Source of the DNA: Gallionella sp.
GTDB taxonomy: Bacteria; Pseudomonadota; Gammaproteobacteria; Burkholderiales; Gallionellaceae
Length of the DNA: 47,902 bases
Direction of reading: 5' to 3'
NCBI GenBank assembly: GCA_028688275.1
Contig: JAQTYN010000022.1
Coordinates: 1 to 47,902, forward strand
Positions 35,776 to 47,079 of this stretch are shown piece after piece. Each line of letters starts with the position of its first letter. Positions within the stretch are counted from its first letter, which is position 1. The notes beneath the pieces were generated by a model. It was not told the origin of the DNA, ran no database searches, and worked only from the letters and a program-made list of their open reading frames with translations. Position numbers and translations under genes: made by a program.

Positions 35776-35874
35776 CCCTCCCCCTTGCAGGGGGAGGGTT
35801 AAGGTGGGGGTAGAATCGTCGTACTGGTGCAAACTTTCAACCCCCATCCCACCCTTCCCCCTGCTAGGGGGAAG
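35776..35874. repeat. Compound CCCTCCCCC palindromic repeat pair
   Basis: Two hairpins, CCCTCCCCC-TTGCA-GGGGGAGGG (35776-35798) and CTTCCCCC-TGCTA-GGGGGAAG (35854-35874), are themselves inverted relative to each other, with AAGGTGGGGG and CCCCCATCCCACC inside. The whole 99 bases could fold into one long cruciform. It starts 7 bases after the gltD stop and may stabilise the gltBD mRNA end. No T run follows. Confidence 0.7.
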
Positions 35875-35880
35875 GAGCTT

Positions 35881-37338
35881 TTACCGTGGCAACACCGACG
35901 AACCCATCAAGAATTCATCCACTGCACGTGCGCACTGACGGCCTTCGCGGATTGCCCAAACCACCAGTGATTGTCCACGACGCATATCGCCTGCAGCAAA
36001 AACCTTATCTACACTGGTGCGGTAGTTGTCAGTATTCGCGGCAACATTGCCACGACCATCCTTTTCCACCCCAAATGCAGCTAACATGTTCGCGCCTGGA
36101 TGAACAAAACCCATTGCCAAAAACACTAAATCCGCTTGCAGTTCAAATTCGCTACCCGCGATTTCCACTGGCTTGCCGCTGCTCCAGTCCAAACGCACAC
36201 AACGTAAAGCAGTCACTTGACCCGCAGTATTACCCACAAATTCTTTGGTTGCTACTGACCAATCACGCTCACAACCTTCATCATGCGAACTGGAGGTGCG
36301 CAGTTTCAGCGGCCAGTTTGGCCAAACCAAGGACTTATTCTCTGCTTCGGGTGGACGTGGCATGACTTCCAACTGCATCACCGAAATCGCGCCATGACGG
36401 TTAGACGTGCCGACGCAATCCGAACCTGTATCACCGCCACCAATCACCACCACACGCTTGCCAGTCGCCTTGATTTGCTCAGGCAACACATCCCCAGCAT
36501 TCACGCGATTTTGTTGCGGCAAGAACGCCATGGCGTTATACACACCTGTGTATTGACGACCTGGAATGGTCAAATCACGCGGCACTTCTGACCCGCCCGA
36601 CAAAATCACGGCATCAAACTCTGCAGCCAAAGCGGCAGGAGAAATCGTACTGGTTGACAGATTATTCACACCCGCATCGTGTTCTTGACCGATAAACACA
36701 CCCGTACGCACGGCAACGCCTTCGGCTTCCATTTGCGCCACACGGCGGTCAATGTGGGATTTTTCAAATTTAAAATCTGGAATGCCGTAGCGCAACAAGC
36801 CGCCTACACGGTCATTCTTTTCAAACAAGGTCACATCATGCCCTGCACGCGCCAGTTGTTGTGCCGCTGCCATACCCGCAGGCCCTGCCCCTACGACCGC
36901 GACTTTTTTGCCTGTCTTTTGCGCAGAGGGCTGTGGAGCTACCCAACCATTTTCCCACGCTTTGTCGATAATCGCGTGTTCGATGGATTTAATACCCACC
37001 GCGTCGCCATTCAAATTGACGGTACAGGCGGCTTCACAAGGTGCAGGACAAATGCGTCCTGTAAATTCAGGGAAGTTATTGGTGGAATGCAACACATCCA
37101 ACGCTTCTTTCCAATTACCGCGATACACCAAATCATTCCAATCAGGAATAATGTTGTTAATTGGGCAACCTGAGGTACAGAATGGGATGCCACAATCCAT
37201 GCAGCGTGCTGCTTGTTGACCTGCGTCTGCATCGGTCAAATGCAGCACGAATTCCTGGTAATTTTTCAGGCGATCCGCGACGGGCAAATAGTCTTCACTC
37301 AGACGCTGAAACTCCATAAATCCTGTTGGCTTACCCAT
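35881..37338 (-). CDS. gltD: Glutamate synthase small subunit
   Basis: GltD passes electrons from NADPH to the large subunit. Start ATG 37338 overlaps the gltB stop (TAATG), with AAGGAG about 9 bases upstream. The 485-residue product has the N-terminal cysteine-rich 4Fe-4S segments ([15 protein letters not shown] and [10 protein letters not shown]), the FAD loop [18 protein letters not shown], and the NADPH loop [18 protein letters not shown]-terminal FAD contact [20 protein letters not shown] is present. Confidence 0.97.
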   Translation of the reverse strand: MGKPTGFMEFQRLSEDYLPVADRLKNYQEFVLHLTDADAGQQAARCMDCGIPFCTSGCPINNIIPDWNDLVYRGNWKEALDVLHSTNNFPEFTGRICPAPCEAACTVNLNGDAVGIKSIEHAIIDKAWENGWVAPQPSAQKTGKKVAVVGAGPAGMAAAQQLARAGHDVTLFEKNDRVGGLLRYGIPDFKFEKSHIDRRVAQMEAEGVAVRTGVFIGQEHDAGVNNLSTSTISPAALAAEFDAVILSGGSEVPRDLTIPGRQYTGVYNAMAFLPQQNRVNAGDVLPEQIKATGKRVVVIGGGDTGSDCVGTSNRHGAISVMQLEVMPRPPEAENKSLVWPNWPLKLRTSSSHDEGCERDWSVATKEFVGNTAGQVTALRCVRLDWSSGKPVEIAGSEFELQADLVFLAMGFVHPGANMLAAFGVEKDGRGNVAANTDNYRTSVDKVFAAGDMRRGQSLVVWAIREGRQCARAVDEFLMGSSVLPR

Positions 37339-40300
37339 TATGCACACTCCTTCTGTTGCGCCGCCATTTCTTGCAAAGCACGGCGATATTCCGTAGGCAT
37401 CACTTTAACGAACTTAGGCAGGCTTGCCGCCCAGTTATCCAAAATTTGTCGAGCACAGGGACTATTGGTATAGCGCACATGACGTTCAATTTGCTCACGC
37501 AACACATGTTCATCCGCCTTATTCAGGTGATTGAAATGCACACGACCATGGCTCTCAGGAAGCTCTTCCGTACGATCCAATGTCGCCAATTCCTCTGGCA
37601 CGGGTTCCAACTCAACCATTGCCAAGTTGCAACGTTGCTTAAACTGACCATCTTCATCTAGCACATAAGCCACGCCGCCCGACATCCCAGCCGCAAAGTT
37701 GCGCCCTGTTTTGCCCAATACAATGACCATCCCGCCCGTCATGTATTCGCAACCGTGATCGCCCAAGCCTTCTACCACGGCGATTGCACCCGAATTTCGC
37801 ACGGCAAAGCGTTCGCCCGCCACGCCGCTCAAGTAGCATGTGCCCGACGTTGCGCCGTACAACACGGTGTTGCCCGCGATGATGTTTTCGTGCGCAATCA
37901 GTTTGGAATGCGACGGTGGCGAAATGGCGATACGACCACCACACAAGCCTTTGCCCACATAATCGTTGCCTTCGCCGCGCAGATTGAACGACACGCCTTT
38001 CATCAAGAACGCGCCGAAACTTTGTCCTGCCGTGCCGTTAAAGGTGACGTTAATGCTGTCTTCTGCCAAGCCTGCTTGACCATAGCGTTTCGCCACTTCG
38101 TGCGACAACATCGTGCCGACCGTGCGGTTGACGTTGGTGATTTTGCTTTCGATGCTGACGCTTTGTTCTTTGCTCAATGCCGCTTGCGCTTGTGCAATCA
38201 AGCTGTTATCCAAAGCTTTTTCCAACTCGTGATCTTGTGCACCATCATGGCGACGTGCCACGCTAGCAGCCACATTGGGTTGATGGAACACTTTAGAGAA
38301 ATCCAAGCCTTGCGATTTCCAATGCGCGATGCTGTGTTTCATGCCCAACAAATCGCTGCGACCAATCAGGTCTTCAAAGCGACGGATACCCATTTCAGCC
38401 ATCAATTCACGCACTTCTTCAGCGACGAAGAAGAAGTAATTCACCACGTGTTCAGGTTGACCAGTGAACTTCTGACGCAACACAGGATCTTGTGTCGCCA
38501 CGCCGACAGGGCAAGTATTGAGATGGCATTTACGCATCATCACGCAACCTTCCACCACCAACGGTGCCGTGGCGAAACCAAATTCGTCCGCGCCCAACAA
38601 CGCGCCAATCAGCACGTCGCGCCCTGTTTTCAATTGACCATCAACTTGCAATGCGATACGGCCGCGCAATTGGTTCAACACCAAGGTTTGTTGTGCTTCG
38701 GCCAAACCGAGTTCCCACGGTGTGCCTGCATGTTTGATCGAGGACACGGGCGACGCGCCTGTGCCGCCGTCAAAACCCGACACCACAATGTGATCGGCTT
38801 TGGCTTTGGACACGCCTGCGGCAACTGTGCCTACGCCCACTTCGGACACTAATTTGACCGAAATCGACGCAGAAGGATTGGCATTTTTCAGATCGTGAAT
38901 GAGCTGCGCCAAATCTTCGATGGAATAAATATCGTGATGCGGAGGAGGTGAAATCAAGCCCACGCCAGGGACGGAGAAACGCAATTTCGCGATGTATTCC
39001 GACACTTTGCCGCCAGGTAATTGACCGCCTTCACCTGGTTTCGCGCCTTGCGCCATCTTGATTTGAATCTGGTCAGCATTGGACAAGTATTCTGCCGTCA
39101 CACCAAAACGTCCCGAAGCCACTTGTTTGATACTGGAGCGCAACGAGTCGCCCGCCAACATCATGCGGTCGGTTTCAATACGGCTCTTACCGATGATGTC
39201 GGACAGCATTTCGCCGCCTTTGAACACGCCGAAACGTGCCGCATCTTCCCCGCCTTCGCCTGTATTAGAACGCCCGCCGAGGCGGTTCATCGCAATCGCC
39301 AAAGTGGTATGCGCTTCAGTCGAAATTGACCCCAGCGACATCGCGCCCGTTACAAAACGTTTAACGATTTCTTTCGCAGGTTGAACTTCCGCCAAAGGCA
39401 CGGCTGCGCCCGCAGGTTTAATCTCGAACAAACCGCGCAGCGTTTTCAGCTTTTGGCTTTGTTCGTTAATCAGCTTGGCGTACTCTTTGTAGGTCGTAAA
39501 GTTATTGGTGCGGGTCGCATTTTGCAATTTCGCAATGGAATCAGGTGTCCACATGTGCTCTTCGCCACGCACGCGGTACGCATATTCGCCACCCGCTTCC
39601 AACGCGTTTGCCAGCACAGGGTCGGCTCCAAAAGCATTGCGATGGGTGCGCACGGTTTCTTCTGCCACTTCTGTCAGACCGATCCCTTCAATTTGCGTCG
39701 CCGTCCCTGTGAAGCAATCCGCCACAAAGGAAGCATTCAAGCCAATCGCTTCAAAAATTTGCGCGCCGCAATAAGATTGATAAGTCGAAATGCCCATCTT
39801 GGACATGACCTTCATCAAGCCCTTATTGATCGCTTTGATAAAGCGTTTTTTCGCTTCTTTGACATCGACATTCGCGGGCAATTTCAAAGACGCGATAGTT
39901 TCATATGCCAACCAAGGGCAAACTGCTTCCGCTCCATAACCTGCCAACAACGCAAAGTGATGCACTTCACGTGCCGAACCTGTATCCACCACCAAGCCCG
40001 TGCTGGTACGCAAGCCTTCTTGCACCAAATGCAAATGCACTTTAGAACACGCCACCAATGCGGGAATAGCAATACGTTCTGCCGATACCGCACGATCAGA
40101 CAAAATCAGCACGTTGTAACCGTTAGCAACCGCTTGATCGGCCGCTGCACACAAGGCGCGCAAAGCCACATCACAACCTGCCGCACCTTCTGTTGCGGGA
40201 TAGGTCATGTCCAACACCAAGGAGCGATAACGCCCTTGAGTCAACGCCGCAACATCACGCAACTTGGCAATATCGTCATTCGATAGCACAGGCTGATGCA

Positions 40301-41999
40301 CTTCCAAGCGCAACGGCGGATTGGTTTCGTTAATCCCCAACAAGTTCGGTTTAGGGCCGATGAAGGAGGTCAACGACATGACGATTTCTTCACGGATCGG
40401 ATCGATCGGCGGATTGGTCACTTGCGCAAACAATTGTTGGAAGTAGTCGTAGAGAGAACGATTTTTATTGGACAACACGGGCAATGCCGCGTCCACGCCC
40501 ATCGAGCCTGTCGGTTCTTCGCCCGCATTCACCATCGGCGCAAGAATAAATTTCAAATCTTCTTGTGAATAGCCAAACGCTTGTTGTGTATCCAACAGTG
40601 AAGCATTCAACGCAGGCACTTCGCCCGCCCCCGCTGCCATATCACTCAAGTGATAGCGCGACTGATCCACCCATTGACGGTAAGGCTTGGCATTCGCCAA
40701 TTGATTTTTAAGTTCAGTATCATCGACGATACGACCCGCTTCCATGTCGATCAAGAACATACGACCTGGTTGCAACCGCCATTTCTTGATGATTTTTTCT
40801 TGAGGAATATCCAACACACCCATTTCGGATGCCATCAACACCATGTCGTCATCGGTAATCAGGTAGCGCGCAGGGCGCAAGCCATTACGGTCTAAGGTCG
40901 CGCCTATCATGCGCCCATCGGTAAACGCCACGGCAGCAGGACCATCCCAAGGCTCCATCAACGCGGCATGGTATTCGTAGAACGCACGGCGTTCTTCGTC
41001 CATCAACGGATTGCCCGCCCATGCTTCAGGAATCAACAACATCATGGCGTGTGGCAAGGAATAACCACCCGCAACCAACAATTCCAACGCATTATCGAAA
41101 CACGCGGAATCAGACTGCCCTTCGGCAATCAATGGCCATAGTTTCTCTAAATCTTCGCCCAGCAAATCAGACGACATCGCGGCATGGCGCGCCGTCATCC
41201 AATTCACGTTGCCGCGCACGGTGTTGATTTCACCGTTATGCGCAATCATGCGGAACGGATGCGCCAAATCCCAAGTGGGGAAAGTGTTGGTCGAGAAACG
41301 CTGATGCACCAACGCCAACGCACTGATGACGGTTTCGTCTTGCAAATCAAAGTAGTATTTACCCACTTGATCCGCCAGCAACATGCCTTTATAGACTATG
41401 GTGCGCGCCGACATCGACGGCATATAGAAACCTTTGCCCGCGCCATTCAAGCCGCGCACCGCGTGTTCCGCCGTTTTGCGAATCACAAATAGTTTGCGTT
41501 CAAAAGCATTCGCGTCTGCACAGTTCGCCCCGCGACCAATAAACACTTGGCGCACACAAGGTTCAACAGGTTTCACGCTTTCGCCCAAAATCGAACTATC
41601 GACAGGCACATCGCGCCAGCCCAACAGCGTTTGACCTTCGGCTGCAATTTTGTCTGCAAGGATTTGCTCACAAGCCGTACGTCCCGCCGCATCACGCGGC
41701 AAGAACACCATGCCCACGCCATAGTCACCCGCGGCGGGCAAGGTCACGCCCAACGAGGCACATTTGGCACGCAAAAACGCGTCTGGCACTTGCAACAAAA
41801 TCCCCGCGCCATCGCCTGCCAGTGGGTCAGCCCCCACCGCGCCGCGATGCGTCAAATTTTCCAAGATTTTCAAACCTTGGCTCACCATACTATGGCTTTT
41901 TTGTCCCTTAATATGGGCGACAAAACCCACTCCACAGGCATCGCGCTCTTGGCGCGGATCGTACAAGCCTTGTTGCATCGGCAAAGAAGAGTTGCTCAC
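37338..41999 (-). CDS. gltB: Glutamate synthase large subunit (NADPH type)
   Basis: GltB makes two glutamates from glutamine and 2-oxoglutarate. Start is GTG 41999, with GAGG 5 bases upstream; frames further upstream lack such a site. The propeptide [21 protein letters not shown] precedes CGVGF, whose Cys becomes the N-terminal nucleophile of the glutaminase domain. Then come the central domain, the FMN domain with [13 protein letters not shown] and [18 protein letters not shown], the 3Fe-4S cysteines in [15 protein letters not shown], and the C-terminal GXXGXXXG beta-helix. About 1553 residues, the normal size. It is followed directly by gltD. Confidence 0.97.
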   Translation of the reverse strand: MSNSSLPMQQGLYDPRQERDACGVGFVAHIKGQKSHSMVSQGLKILENLTHRGAVGADPLAGDGAGILLQVPDAFLRAKCASLGVTLPAAGDYGVGMVFLPRDAAGRTACEQILADKIAAEGQTLLGWRDVPVDSSILGESVKPVEPCVRQVFIGRGANCADANAFERKLFVIRKTAEHAVRGLNGAGKGFYMPSMSARTIVYKGMLLADQVGKYYFDLQDETVISALALVHQRFSTNTFPTWDLAHPFRMIAHNGEINTVRGNVNWMTARHAAMSSDLLGEDLEKLWPLIAEGQSDSACFDNALELLVAGGYSLPHAMMLLIPEAWAGNPLMDEERRAFYEYHAALMEPWDGPAAVAFTDGRMIGATLDRNGLRPARYLITDDDMVLMASEMGVLDIPQEKIIKKWRLQPGRMFLIDMEAGRIVDDTELKNQLANAKPYRQWVDQSRYHLSDMAAGAGEVPALNASLLDTQQAFGYSQEDLKFILAPMVNAGEEPTGSMGVDAALPVLSNKNRSLYDYFQQLFAQVTNPPIDPIREEIVMSLTSFIGPKPNLLGINETNPPLRLEVHQPVLSNDDIAKLRDVAALTQGRYRSLVLDMTYPATEGAAGCDVALRALCAAADQAVANGYNVLILSDRAVSAERIAIPALVACSKVHLHLVQEGLRTSTGLVVDTGSAREVHHFALLAGYGAEAVCPWLAYETIASLKLPANVDVKEAKKRFIKAINKGLMKVMSKMGISTYQSYCGAQIFEAIGLNASFVADCFTGTATQIEGIGLTEVAEETVRTHRNAFGADPVLANALEAGGEYAYRVRGEEHMWTPDSIAKLQNATRTNNFTTYKEYAKLINEQSQKLKTLRGLFEIKPAGAAVPLAEVQPAKEIVKRFVTGAMSLGSISTEAHTTLAIAMNRLGGRSNTGEGGEDAARFGVFKGGEMLSDIIGKSRIETDRMMLAGDSLRSSIKQVASGRFGVTAEYLSNADQIQIKMAQGAKPGEGGQLPGGKVSEYIAKLRFSVPGVGLISPPPHHDIYSIEDLAQLIHDLKNANPSASISVKLVSEVGVGTVAAGVSKAKADHIVVSGFDGGTGASPVSSIKHAGTPWELGLAEAQQTLVLNQLRGRIALQVDGQLKTGRDVLIGALLGADEFGFATAPLVVEGCVMMRKCHLNTCPVGVATQDPVLRQKFTGQPEHVVNYFFFVAEEVRELMAEMGIRRFEDLIGRSDLLGMKHSIAHWKSQGLDFSKVFHQPNVAASVARRHDGAQDHELEKALDNSLIAQAQAALSKEQSVSIESKITNVNRTVGTMLSHEVAKRYGQAGLAEDSINVTFNGTAGQSFGAFLMKGVSFNLRGEGNDYVGKGLCGGRIAISPPSHSKLIAHENIIAGNTVLYGATSGTCYLSGVAGERFAVRNSGAIAVVEGLGDHGCEYMTGGMVIVLGKTGRNFAAGMSGGVAYVLDEDGQFKQRCNLAMVELEPVPEELATLDRTEELPESHGRVHFNHLNKADEHVLREQIERHVRYTNSPCARQILDNWAASLPKFVKVMPTEYRRALQEMAAQQKECA

Positions 42000-42220
42000 G
42001 GCGTTCCTCAAATCAAAACATTTAAGCAAAAAAATAGCGACAAAAGCCGCCACGTCATCAAAACAAAAAGCGAAAGGGCGGGAATCTTACCTTGTCTCAA
42101 GGCAAGGGGCAACGCCCGACAAGCAATTATCGCGGGATGATCGACTGATTTATCAGTTTTTTACCAATTTATCAAAAACTTATCTATTTAGTTTTTTTAC
42201 ACCCCGCGTTCCAGAATTGC
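42000..42220. other. gltB promoter region / uvrA 3' region
   Basis: 221 bases between the uvrA stop and the gltB start, both on the minus strand. It is AT-rich around 42140-42200, with three TTATCA-type repeats and a small hairpin (ACTGAT-TT-ATCAGT, 42144-42157). A minus-strand TTGATA with a weak -10 17 bases on could be the gltB promoter. No uvrA terminator of good quality is seen. Confidence 0.35.
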
Positions 42221-45043
42221 CTATTTCTTATCCAACAGAGGCTGCAAATACCGTCCCGTCACGCTCTCTGGATGCACAGCGATCTCTCTTGGCGTACCTT
42301 CGGCAATAATCCGCCCACCGCCATCGCCGCCTTCAGGACCAAGGTCAATCACCCAATCTGCGGTTTTAATCACATCCAGATTGTGCTCAATCACCACCAC
42401 GGTATTCCCTTGATCGCGCAGCTTGTGGATCACTTTCAACAACAAGGCGATGTCATGAAAATGCAACCCAGTGGTCGGTTCATCCAGAATATACAACGTG
42501 CGCCCCGTATCGCGTTTGGAGAGTTCCAGCGACAGCTTCACGCGCTGCGCTTCACCGCCCGACAAAGTCGTAGCCGATTGCCCCAGCGTGATATAGCCCA
42601 GCCCCACATCCAGCAAAGTTTGCAATTTGCGCGCAATAATCGGTACGGCTTTGAAAAACTCGTGCGCTTGTTCCACGGTCATTTGCAAAATCTGGTGGAT
42701 ATTCTTGCCTTTGTACTGCACTTCCAAGGTTTCGCGGTTGTAGCGATGCCCGTGACACACATCGCACGGCACATACACATCGGGCAAAAAGTGCATTTCG
42801 ACTTTAATCACCCCATCGCCTTGGCAGGATTCGCAACGCCCGCCTTTGACATTAAACGAAAAACGCCCTGGTCCATAACCGCGTTCACGCGCAGCAGGTA
42901 CACCCGCGAACAGCTCACGAATGGGCGTAAATAAGCCTGTATAAGTCGCAGGATTCGAGCGTGGCGTGCGCCCAATCGGGCTTTGATCAACATTAATGAC
43001 TTTATCAAAGAACGCCAAACCATCAATCGACACATGGGGCGCAGGCTCGGTATGACTGGCATACAAATGTTGCGACACGGCGGGATAAAGCGTGTCGTTA
43101 ATCAAGGTCGATTTACCCGAACCCGATACGCCCGTCACACACACCAACAAGCCCACGGGCAAATTCAAGGTGACTTCTTTTAGGTTATTCCCCGTCGCGC
43201 CCACAATTTGCAACATCCGCTCAGGGTTAATGGCGTGTATGGTTTCAGGCATCGCAATGCTGCGCCGTCCTGTCAAATAATCACCCGTCAACGAATTCTC
43301 ATTGGCACAAATATCGGCTGGTGTGCCTTGCGCCACAATCAATCCACCGTGTTCACCCGCGCCTGGCCCCATATCCACCACATAATCGGCATGGCGGATC
43401 GCATCTTCATCGTGCTCCACCACAATCACGCTGTTGCCCATATCGCGCAGCATTTTCAGCGTGTCCAACAAACGGTCGTTATCGCGCTGATGCAAGCCAA
43501 TCGACGGCTCATCCAACACATACATCACGCCCGTTAAGCCAGAACCAATTTGCGAAGCCAAGCGAATCCGTTGTGCCTCGCCGCCCGACAAGGTGTCTGC
43601 TGAGCGTTCCAGCGACAAATAATCCAACCCGACATTATTCAAAAAGGTCAGCCGACTGATAATTTCATGCACGATGCGCTCGGCAATCGCCGCTTTGCTG
43701 CCTTGCAAAGTCAATTGTTTGAAAAACGCCAAAGTTTGTCTCAAAGGCAATGCGCTGATTTCATGTAGATTTTTATCTGCAATCCGCACATGACGCGCCG
43801 CCAGTCGCAGCCGTGAACCGTTGCATTCTGGACACACGCAGCCATTCAAATACTTCGCCAATTCCTCGCGCACCGTGGGCGAGTCGGTTTCTTTATAGCG
43901 ACGCTCAAAGTTATGCACAATGCCTTCAAACGCGTGTTCGCGCAGCACCGCTTTACCGCGTTCGTTAATGTATTGAAACGCGATTTCTTCCTTGCCGCTG
44001 CCGTACAAAATCACTTGCTGTATCGGCTCAGGCAGGCTTTCAAAGGATTGTTCCAAATCAAAGGCGTAATGTTTCGCCAAACTGGCGAGCAACTGGTGAT
44101 AAAACTGATTGCGCCTGTCCCAGCCTTTAATCGCGCCCGAACTCAAGGACAGCGACGGAAATGCCACCACGCGCTTGGGATCAAAAAAGTTGATATTGCC
44201 CAAGCCGTCGCACTTAGGACACGCACCCATTGGATTATTAAAGGAAAATAAGCGCGGCTCTAATTCAGGCAAAGAATAATGGCAAATCGGGCAGGCAAAT
44301 TTCGCCGAAAACAAATGTGTGACGTTGCTATCCATTTCCACCGCCAACGCCCGCCCCTCGGCATGACGCAACGCAGTTTCAAACGATTCCGCCAGCCGTT
44401 GCTTATTGTCGGGATGAACTTTCAGCCTATCCACCACAATTTCTACCGTGTGTTTTTTGGTTTTTTGCAGCGCGGGCAACGCGTCGATTTCATACACTTC
44501 ATCGTCTATGCGCAGCCGCGTAAAGCCTTGCGCCCGCAATTCGTCGAACAAATCCAGTTGTTCGCCTTTGCGCGCCACGACCAAGGGCGACAAAATCATC
44601 ACTTTCGTGCCCTCAGGCAAGGCCAAAACATGATCCACCATCTGCCCTACGCTTTGCGCTTGCAACAATAAATTATGCTGCGGACAAAACGGATCACCCG
44701 CCCGCGCAAACAAAAGCCGCAAATAATCATGGATTTCGGTAATCGTCCCCACCGTGGAACGCGGATTATGCGACGTGGCTTTTTGCTCAATGGCAATCGC
44801 GGGCGACAAGCCCTCAATCAAATCCACATCGGGTTTTTCCATCAACTGCAAAAATTGCCGCGCATACGCCGACAACGATTCCACATACCGCCGCTGTCCT
44901 TCCGCATACAGCGTATCGAACGCCAAGGAAGATTTGCCCGACCCCGACAAGCCCGTAATCACCACCAATTGATGACGTGGTAAATCCAAACTGATGTTTT
45001 TCAGATTATGCGTGCGCGCACCGCGAATTTTGATGTATTCCAT
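42221..45043 (-). CDS. uvrA: Excinuclease ABC subunit A
   Basis: UvrA recognises DNA damage with UvrB. The ATG at 45043 gives [17 protein letters not shown]; a TTG 12 codons upstream adds unrelated residues. Two ABC modules are visible: Walker [17 protein letters not shown] near the N-terminus and [16 protein letters not shown] in the second half, signatures [13 protein letters not shown] and [13 protein letters not shown], Walker [11 protein letters not shown] and [10 protein letters not shown]. Zinc clusters are CPICHYSL...CPKCDGLG and CESCQGDG...CDVCHGHR. The length of 940 residues is normal. It appears to be monocistronic. Confidence 0.98.
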   Translation of the reverse strand: MEYIKIRGARTHNLKNISLDLPRHQLVVITGLSGSGKSSLAFDTLYAEGQRRYVESLSAYARQFLQLMEKPDVDLIEGLSPAIAIEQKATSHNPRSTVGTITEIHDYLRLLFARAGDPFCPQHNLLLQAQSVGQMVDHVLALPEGTKVMILSPLVVARKGEQLDLFDELRAQGFTRLRIDDEVYEIDALPALQKTKKHTVEIVVDRLKVHPDNKQRLAESFETALRHAEGRALAVEMDSNVTHLFSAKFACPICHYSLPELEPRLFSFNNPMGACPKCDGLGNINFFDPKRVVAFPSLSLSSGAIKGWDRRNQFYHQLLASLAKHYAFDLEQSFESLPEPIQQVILYGSGKEEIAFQYINERGKAVLREHAFEGIVHNFERRYKETDSPTVREELAKYLNGCVCPECNGSRLRLAARHVRIADKNLHEISALPLRQTLAFFKQLTLQGSKAAIAERIVHEIISRLTFLNNVGLDYLSLERSADTLSGGEAQRIRLASQIGSGLTGVMYVLDEPSIGLHQRDNDRLLDTLKMLRDMGNSVIVVEHDEDAIRHADYVVDMGPGAGEHGGLIVAQGTPADICANENSLTGDYLTGRRSIAMPETIHAINPERMLQIVGATGNNLKEVTLNLPVGLLVCVTGVSGSGKSTLINDTLYPAVSQHLYASHTEPAPHVSIDGLAFFDKVINVDQSPIGRTPRSNPATYTGLFTPIRELFAGVPAARERGYGPGRFSFNVKGGRCESCQGDGVIKVEMHFLPDVYVPCDVCHGHRYNRETLEVQYKGKNIHQILQMTVEQAHEFFKAVPIIARKLQTLLDVGLGYITLGQSATTLSGGEAQRVKLSLELSKRDTGRTLYILDEPTTGLHFHDIALLLKVIHKLRDQGNTVVVIEHNLDVIKTADWVIDLGPEGGDGGGRIIAEGTPREIAVHPESVTGRYLQPLLDKK

Positions 45044-45199
45044 GCTAGTCGTGTAGGTCGGGACAATAAGGAAGGGCAAGGAGTGTACGCGAATTTAGGT
45101 GGGAACCCAAATGGCATGACAGAGAAACCCAAGTAAATACCGTTGCCCATTATTCCAATGTCACGTCACATCATGCAAACGAGGATAACAACCCAGTTT

Positions 45200-45228
45200 G
45201 TAGGTGCGATTAGCGCAGCGTAATCGCA
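45200..45228 (+). repeat. REP element R1
   Basis: GTAGG followed by TGCGATTA-GCGCAGCG-TAATCGCA, an 8-bp perfect palindromic arm pair with a conserved 5' GTAGG head, as in RAYT-associated REPs. It lies 72 bases upstream of the transposase start and faces it. Confidence 0.85.
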
Positions 45229-45299
45229 GGATCAAATACCCATTGCCGCTCCCTTATCAAACACCCATAATCCAACAAACTTTCCAACGCCCTCAAATA

Positions 45300-45830
45300 A
45301 TGTCCAACTACAAACGCGTCTATGTACATGGCGGAACATGGTTTTTTACGGTCAATCTATTGCAAATACAGCACAACGATTTGCTCATTCGCCACATCGA
45401 CCTATTAAGGGAAGTCGTCAAAAATGTACGGCACAACCATCCATTTCAGATTGATGCATGGGTCGTATTACCTGATCATCTACATTGTGTTTGGACATTA
45501 CCGCCAGACGATACTGATTTCAGCACCCGCTGGCGGTTAATCAAAAATGGATTTTCCAGAGCCATCCCCAAAACCGAGTGGCGTTCCCAAACGCGCATAC
45601 AAAATGGTGAGCGGGGAATATGGCAACGACATTATTGGGAACATTACATCCGCGATAAATTGGATTACCAACGCCATCTGGATTATGTACATGTCAACCC
45701 GCTCAAGCACGGCTATGTCAAACGAGTCTCAGATTGGCCATATTCAACGTTTCATCGTGAGGTCGCGAGGGGAAATTATCCGATGGATTGGTGCGGGGAG
45801 ATTGAGGCTGCGGTGGCGGGAGGAGATTGA
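45300..45830 (+). CDS. REP-associated tyrosine transposase (RAYT, Y1/HUH family)
   Basis: ATG 45300 gives 176 residues. The protein has the HUH-type metal site LPDHLHCVWTLP, the helix DFSTRWRLIKNGFSRAIP, WQRHYWEHYIRD, and the C-terminal catalytic-tyrosine region YQRHLDYVHVNPLKHGYV. These are the hallmarks of single-domain REP-associated transposases, which recognise REP hairpins and move or maintain them. The gene is bracketed by REP elements in inverted orientation at 45200-45228 and 45855-45883, and two more copies lie within 1 kb. The reading frame is intact, so the enzyme could be active. There is no clear ribosome binding site. Confidence 0.9.
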   Translation: MSNYKRVYVHGGTWFFTVNLLQIQHNDLLIRHIDLLREVVKNVRHNHPFQIDAWVVLPDHLHCVWTLPPDDTDFSTRWRLIKNGFSRAIPKTEWRSQTRIQNGERGIWQRHYWEHYIRDKLDYQRHLDYVHVNPLKHGYVKRVSDWPYSTFHREVARGNYPMDWCGEIEAAVAGGD

Positions 45831-45854
45831 ATTGGCGAGTTGGCGGGGCATTCG

Positions 45855-45883
45855 TGCGATTGCGCTACGCTAATCGCACCTAC
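45855..45883 (-). repeat. REP element R2 (inverted)
   Basis: On the minus strand GTAGG precedes TGCGATTA-GCGTAGCG-CAATCGCA, one mismatch in the arm. It closes the RAYT unit on the right. The TAG of its GTAGG head is the stop codon of the next minus-strand gene. Confidence 0.85.
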
Positions 45884-46485
45884 GGCACTTTATCGCGACT
45901 CGTAATGTGAAATCTGTCCCCGTTTTCATCAAGCTTTGCGAGATGGTCGTGGATTGAAAGCAACTCATTAGCGAGTGGAACAATCTTAAATTCTTCGTTT
46001 AACAGGCGAAACTCACTAGAATCCACGAAGTAGGCTCGAAAGAAGTGCCCAGGGACTCCCTCGTCCTCTGGCTTGAGTCCAACGTATTCAGGGAATACAT
46101 AACCCACTACGCCAGAAGCAACGTAGTTGTCGAGACGCTCATCAAAGTGCTCCAAGGCATTTCGTAAATCGCGACTAAACAACGGACTCAATTCATCTAC
46201 GTCAAATGCTTCACGAAGATATTTGCCACGAGATTCGTGATTTTTTCGTACTGGCCAAAAATAGCGAGACAGGGCGGCACTTTGTAGCACCATGTTCTGA
46301 AGCTCGTTTAGTATTGCTTTTGTCGGTAATTGACGAATGTCCTTGTGCGTTAGCTGCTCTGGTAGCTTGTCGAATATCTCATCTAGGCGAGCGATAGAGC
46401 GGACAGCAGATGAGCTGTTGAACAACATGCTTTGAATATAGAAGGCCTCAAACGGAGACCAGATAACAGGTTTGTCGATGTTCAT
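45880..46485 (-). CDS. HEPN-like protein of unknown role
   Basis: The 201-residue helical protein starts at ATG 46485. Residues about 95-125 read LFSRDLRNALEHFDERLDNYV; RNALEH fits the R-x4-6-H motif of HEPN ribonucleases and nucleotidyltransferase partners, but no partner MNT gene is next to it. The rest is not recognised. The C-terminal end (SRDKVP) stops at a TAG that belongs to REP element R2, so the original C-terminus may have been replaced by the insertion. It sits between two REP pairs, in an accessory neighbourhood. Confidence 0.5.
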   Translation of the reverse strand: MNIDKPVIWSPFEAFYIQSMLFNSSSAVRSIARLDEIFDKLPEQLTHKDIRQLPTKAILNELQNMVLQSAALSRYFWPVRKNHESRGKYLREAFDVDELSPLFSRDLRNALEHFDERLDNYVASGVVGYVFPEYVGLKPEDEGVPGHFFRAYFVDSSEFRLLNEEFKIVPLANELLSIHDHLAKLDENGDRFHITSRDKVP

Positions 46486-46516
46486 GTTATTTGTGGGCTA
46501 GTGTGAAAGGCAACTC

Positions 46517-46545
46517 GTAGGTGCGATTAGCGTAGCGTAATCGCA
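46517..46545 (+). repeat. REP element R3
   Basis: GTAGG plus TGCGATTA-GCGTAGCG-TAATCGCA with perfect 8-bp arms. It pairs with R4 about 115 bases away in opposite orientation. Confidence 0.85.
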
Positions 46546-46659
46546 CGCATGCCTGTCCACCTTTTTCACTCTATCATAAAATCATCGCGCCCATCGACTG
46601 GACAAATGCATATTGTCCACATCACAGTAACGCATTGAATATAATAAACAAGATATTTG

Positions 46660-46688
46660 TGCGATTACGCTACGCTAATCGCACCTAC
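46660..46688 (-). repeat. REP element R4 (inverted)
   Basis: TGCGATTA-CGCTACGC-TAATCGCA followed by CCTAC, the mirror image of R3. R3 and R4 together make a 172-base BIME-like unit without a transposase inside, so it could have been moved in trans by the RAYT. Confidence 0.85.
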
Positions 46689-46788
46689 GAATGAACGAAA
46701 AGCTACCTAGCAGTATCATTTTTACTAAGCCACGCTCGTCAAACTCCGCCACCAACCACAAAAATCCGTGTCAATTCCTCTCTCGCAC

Positions 46789-46808
46789 ATGTACAATAAC
46801 ACGTACAT
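46789..46808. promoter_or_regulatory. YefM-type operator and -10 region
   Basis: ATGTAC (46789-46794) and GTACAT (46803-46808) are inverted arms around eight bases, with the hexamer TGTACA at 46790-46795, the core recognised by YefM in its own promoter. A TACAAT at 46792-46797 may be the -10 box inside the operator. The site ends 19 bases before the antitoxin start, as expected for autorepression by the YefM-YoeB complex. Confidence 0.6.
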
Positions 46809-46827
46809 TATCTATGGAGTTTTACAA

Positions 46828-47079
46828 ATGGATGCAATGACTTATTCCACCGCACGGGCGAATTTCGCTAGCGCGATGAACCGCGTGTGCGAAGACCACG
46901 AAGCCTTGATTATCACGCGCAATGGGCAACCTTCCGTCGTCATGCTGTCGCTAGAGGATTATAAATCTCTGGAGGAAACGGCTTATTTGTTGCGCACACC
47001 CGCCAATGCGCGACGTTTGTTGTCCGCCATCACACAGCTCAATACAGGCAAAGGGATAGCGCGGGAACTGGCAGAATGA
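46828..47079 (+). CDS. yefM: Antitoxin, YefM/Phd family
   Basis: ATG 46828 has GGAG about 9 bases upstream. The 83-residue protein opens with MDAMTYSTARANFASAMNRV, the Phd/YefM DNA-binding fold, and continues with EALIITRNGQPSVVMLSLEDYKSLEETAYLL, then a C-terminal toxin-binding tail (ARRLLSAITQLNTGKG). It neutralises YoeB and represses the operon. It overlaps yoeB by 4 bases (ATGA). A 20-codon upstream extension of the frame crosses the operator and is rejected. Confidence 0.93.
   Translation: MDAMTYSTARANFASAMNRVCEDHEALIITRNGQPSVVMLSLEDYKSLEETAYLLRTPANARRLLSAITQLNTGKGIARELAE

Noticed and set aside
42000..42053. Upstream extension of gltB
   Set aside because: GTG 41999 has GAGG 5 bases upstream and the extra residues are not family-like.
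37755..42140. Long plus-strand open frames opposite gltB (for example 37755-38852 and 39381-40286)
   Set aside because: They mirror the codon pattern of gltB, have histidine/arginine/cysteine-rich low-quality translations and no ribosome binding sites.
42144..42165. Hairpin ACTGAT-TT-ATCAGT followed by T run as a plus-strand terminator
   Set aside because: No plus-strand gene precedes it and the stem is short; more likely part of the AT-rich gltB promoter region.
46517..46688. Possible CRISPR-like spacing of repeated 24-29 base elements
   Set aside because: Copies alternate in orientation, spacing is irregular and each is a palindrome headed by GTAGG, which fits REP elements next to a RAYT.
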